A stretch of DNA of 64,000 nt, taken from contig CAMPDV010002116.1 in NCBI GenBank assembly GCA_946699065.1, positions 35,219 to 99,218 of the forward strand, given 5' to 3'. The translations under genes and the position numbers were made by a program. Positions 62,692 to 64,000 of the stretch are shown here, one piece after another. A model generated the notes under the pieces. That model did not search any database, was not told where the DNA came from, and saw only the letters and a program-made list of their open reading frames with translations. The DNA comes from Loxodes magnus (Eukaryota > Ciliophora > Karyorelictea > Loxodida > Loxodidae). Every line of letters starts with the position of its first letter. The first letter of the stretch is position 1.

Positions 62692-64000
62692 ATGGAAGAC
62701 TATTAAATTAGCCAACTTGAAAAGAAATTTAGATCTTTCCAAATTCTTTAAGTTGATGATATATTTTAACTGATAAATGAGTAAAGAAAGATATCTAATA
62801 AGGATATTTTACTCTTAGACTATAATGAGTTAATTCCAGATAATGCTACTATTAATTAATTAGAAGTATTAGGGAAAGGAGGATAAGCACAAGTCTATAG
62901 AGTTTAATATAATGGATAAGATTGAGCTCTTAAAGTTATGACATAGATAAATGGATGAAGCAAAAATTAATTAGTTAAAAGCTTTTATAAAGAATGCGCT
63001 GCAATGTTATAAGTGAATCATAAGAGAGTACTGAATCTCTAAGGATTAGTATATGATATAAAAGATGAAAACAATTTAATTTTATGCACTTTAACTTAAA
63101 ACTATAAAAAGGGAAACTTAAAGTAAATTATCCAAAAAAAGGAACTCTTTAGAGATGTTTAGAAAGAATAAAAGCTATTTAGAAAAATTAAGCTTCTGTA
63201 TTAGATTAGTTAAGGAATCAAAGCTATACATGATATGAAGTTAATTCATAGAGATGTCAAGTCACTTAATATATTGCTAGATGAAAATGATGAGCCTATA
63301 GTAGCTGACCTCGGGTTTGTGTGTGAATTTGAAAAATTATGAAGTTCATAAATGAGAGGAACTAGGTACTGATTTGCTCCTGAGTGTTTCAGTTCTAAAT
63401 TTTATTATAAATCTGATATCTGGGCCTTAGCTTGCGTAGGAGTGGAGATATTTACAGAGAAAGATTTATGGAATGTGCAAAAAGACTAAGATCTAAGATC
63501 TCTGATATGCGATTAAAGAAAAATACCAGACTTCAACGAGGAAATCGAAGAATGCTAAGAACTAAAGCAAATTTTATTAAAAGCTTTTTCTTATGAAGTC
63601 AGTAAGAGATGTGATATCTATCAATTTACTGATTTGCTTAAATAACTAAAACAAAAACTTAAACCTCAAGAACAACAGCAAACTTATTTTTGATCTCCTA
63701 GATTTTTTGATCAAAATGAATAAAATAAAGTTATCTAGCAAAATTTACTATTTATCAAAGATCAAAATACATTACTAGTGTGAAAAGGAAATACCTTCTT
63801 AGAATAAAAAATAAGAAACTCCTAGATAAAAATGGATGAGTTGAGCTCTATCTACTATATGTATCACCAGAAATGCATATATATCTCCGGAGGAGCTAGT
63901 GAACTATATTCCAGGAATTTTTAGAAAATTAACTTGGAAAATATGCAAGAAGAGCTTAATGATAAAATGCTCTATCCTAGAAACAGTCATGGAATAGTGG
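62692..64000 (+). CDS. TKL-like kinase fused to Kelch repeats, third paralogue (partial)
   Basis: A clean open frame of 436 codons that runs off the window. It starts MEDYQISQLEKKF. Kinase landmarks are VLGKGGQAQVYRV, DWALKVM (Trp from TGA), LIHRDVKSLNILLDE, VADLGFV (DLG for DFG) and MRGTRYWFAPE (Trp from TGA), with SDIWALACVG after it. A Gln-rich linker leads to Kelch-like CIYISGGASELYSRN and LYPRNSHGIV, matching FYISGGKDSNCERN and KYPRNNHGMV in the two copies to the left. This is the best-preserved member of the family here. The family identity is clear; substrates are unknown. Confidence 0.82.

Noticed and set aside
1-64000. rRNA, tRNA or CRISPR arrays
   Set aside because: No recognisable rRNA core, complete cloverleaf or regularly spaced repeats were found on either strand.

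Overview
The window looks like AT-rich nuclear DNA from a ciliate with a reassigned genetic code. TAA and TAG are read throughout as glutamine. TGA is read as tryptophan inside genes, at family-conserved positions such as the kinase motif GTRYWFAPE and the receptor motif YGNHAWGIG. Every gene end that could be placed is also a TGA. That combination (UAR=Gln, UGA=Trp or stop) matches the karyorelict nuclear code (Loxodes, Parduczia) and is close to that of Condylostoma. Introns are tiny: 17, 20 and 31 nt GT-AG gaps restore frame in several genes. Standard-code ORFs in this window are almost all meaningless, and the genes below were read by hand with the alternative code.

Layout. A very large imperfect inverted repeat dominates: left arm about 3.1-22.8 kb, right arm about 35.35-56.6 kb. 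It has two tiers. The inner tier (about 11.7-22.8 kb against 35.35-45.6 kb) is nearly identical. The outer tier (about 3.1-11.5 kb against 48.1-56.6 kb) is clearly diverged. From the outside inwards each arm carries an ANF-type ligand-binding membrane receptor, a short unknown gene, a RING/coiled-coil/Kelch gene, a coiled-coil/Kelch gene, a protein kinase with MORN-like repeats, and a 2.1 kb mobile element with long terminal inverted repeats. The right arm alone also carries an RBR-type ubiquitin ligase. Between the arms lie an unknown 515-codon ORF, a decayed kinase/MORN pseudogene, and a block (28.5-34.5 kb) that recurs in direct orientation outside the right arm (57.96-61.76 kb). Both copies of this block contain a TKL-like kinase fused to Kelch repeats. 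A third kinase-Kelch gene runs off the right end. A Kelch-like gene occupies the left end.

Mobile DNA. At least three copies of an ~820 bp element encode a Gag/ORF1-like protein (coiled coil plus zinc knuckle). One has a perfect 16-bp target-site duplication and sits nested inside another. A third sits exactly at the inner junction of the inverted repeat. A related-looking 833 bp insertion in the left arm has a perfect 17-bp target-site duplication that is absent from the right arm.

Taken together this is a signalling cluster (receptor, kinases, RING and RBR ubiquitin ligases, Kelch propellers) amplified by inverted and direct duplication, with copies at different stages of decay. Whether the genes act together is inference. 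Where copies carry frame breaks in homopolymer runs, assembly error cannot be excluded.
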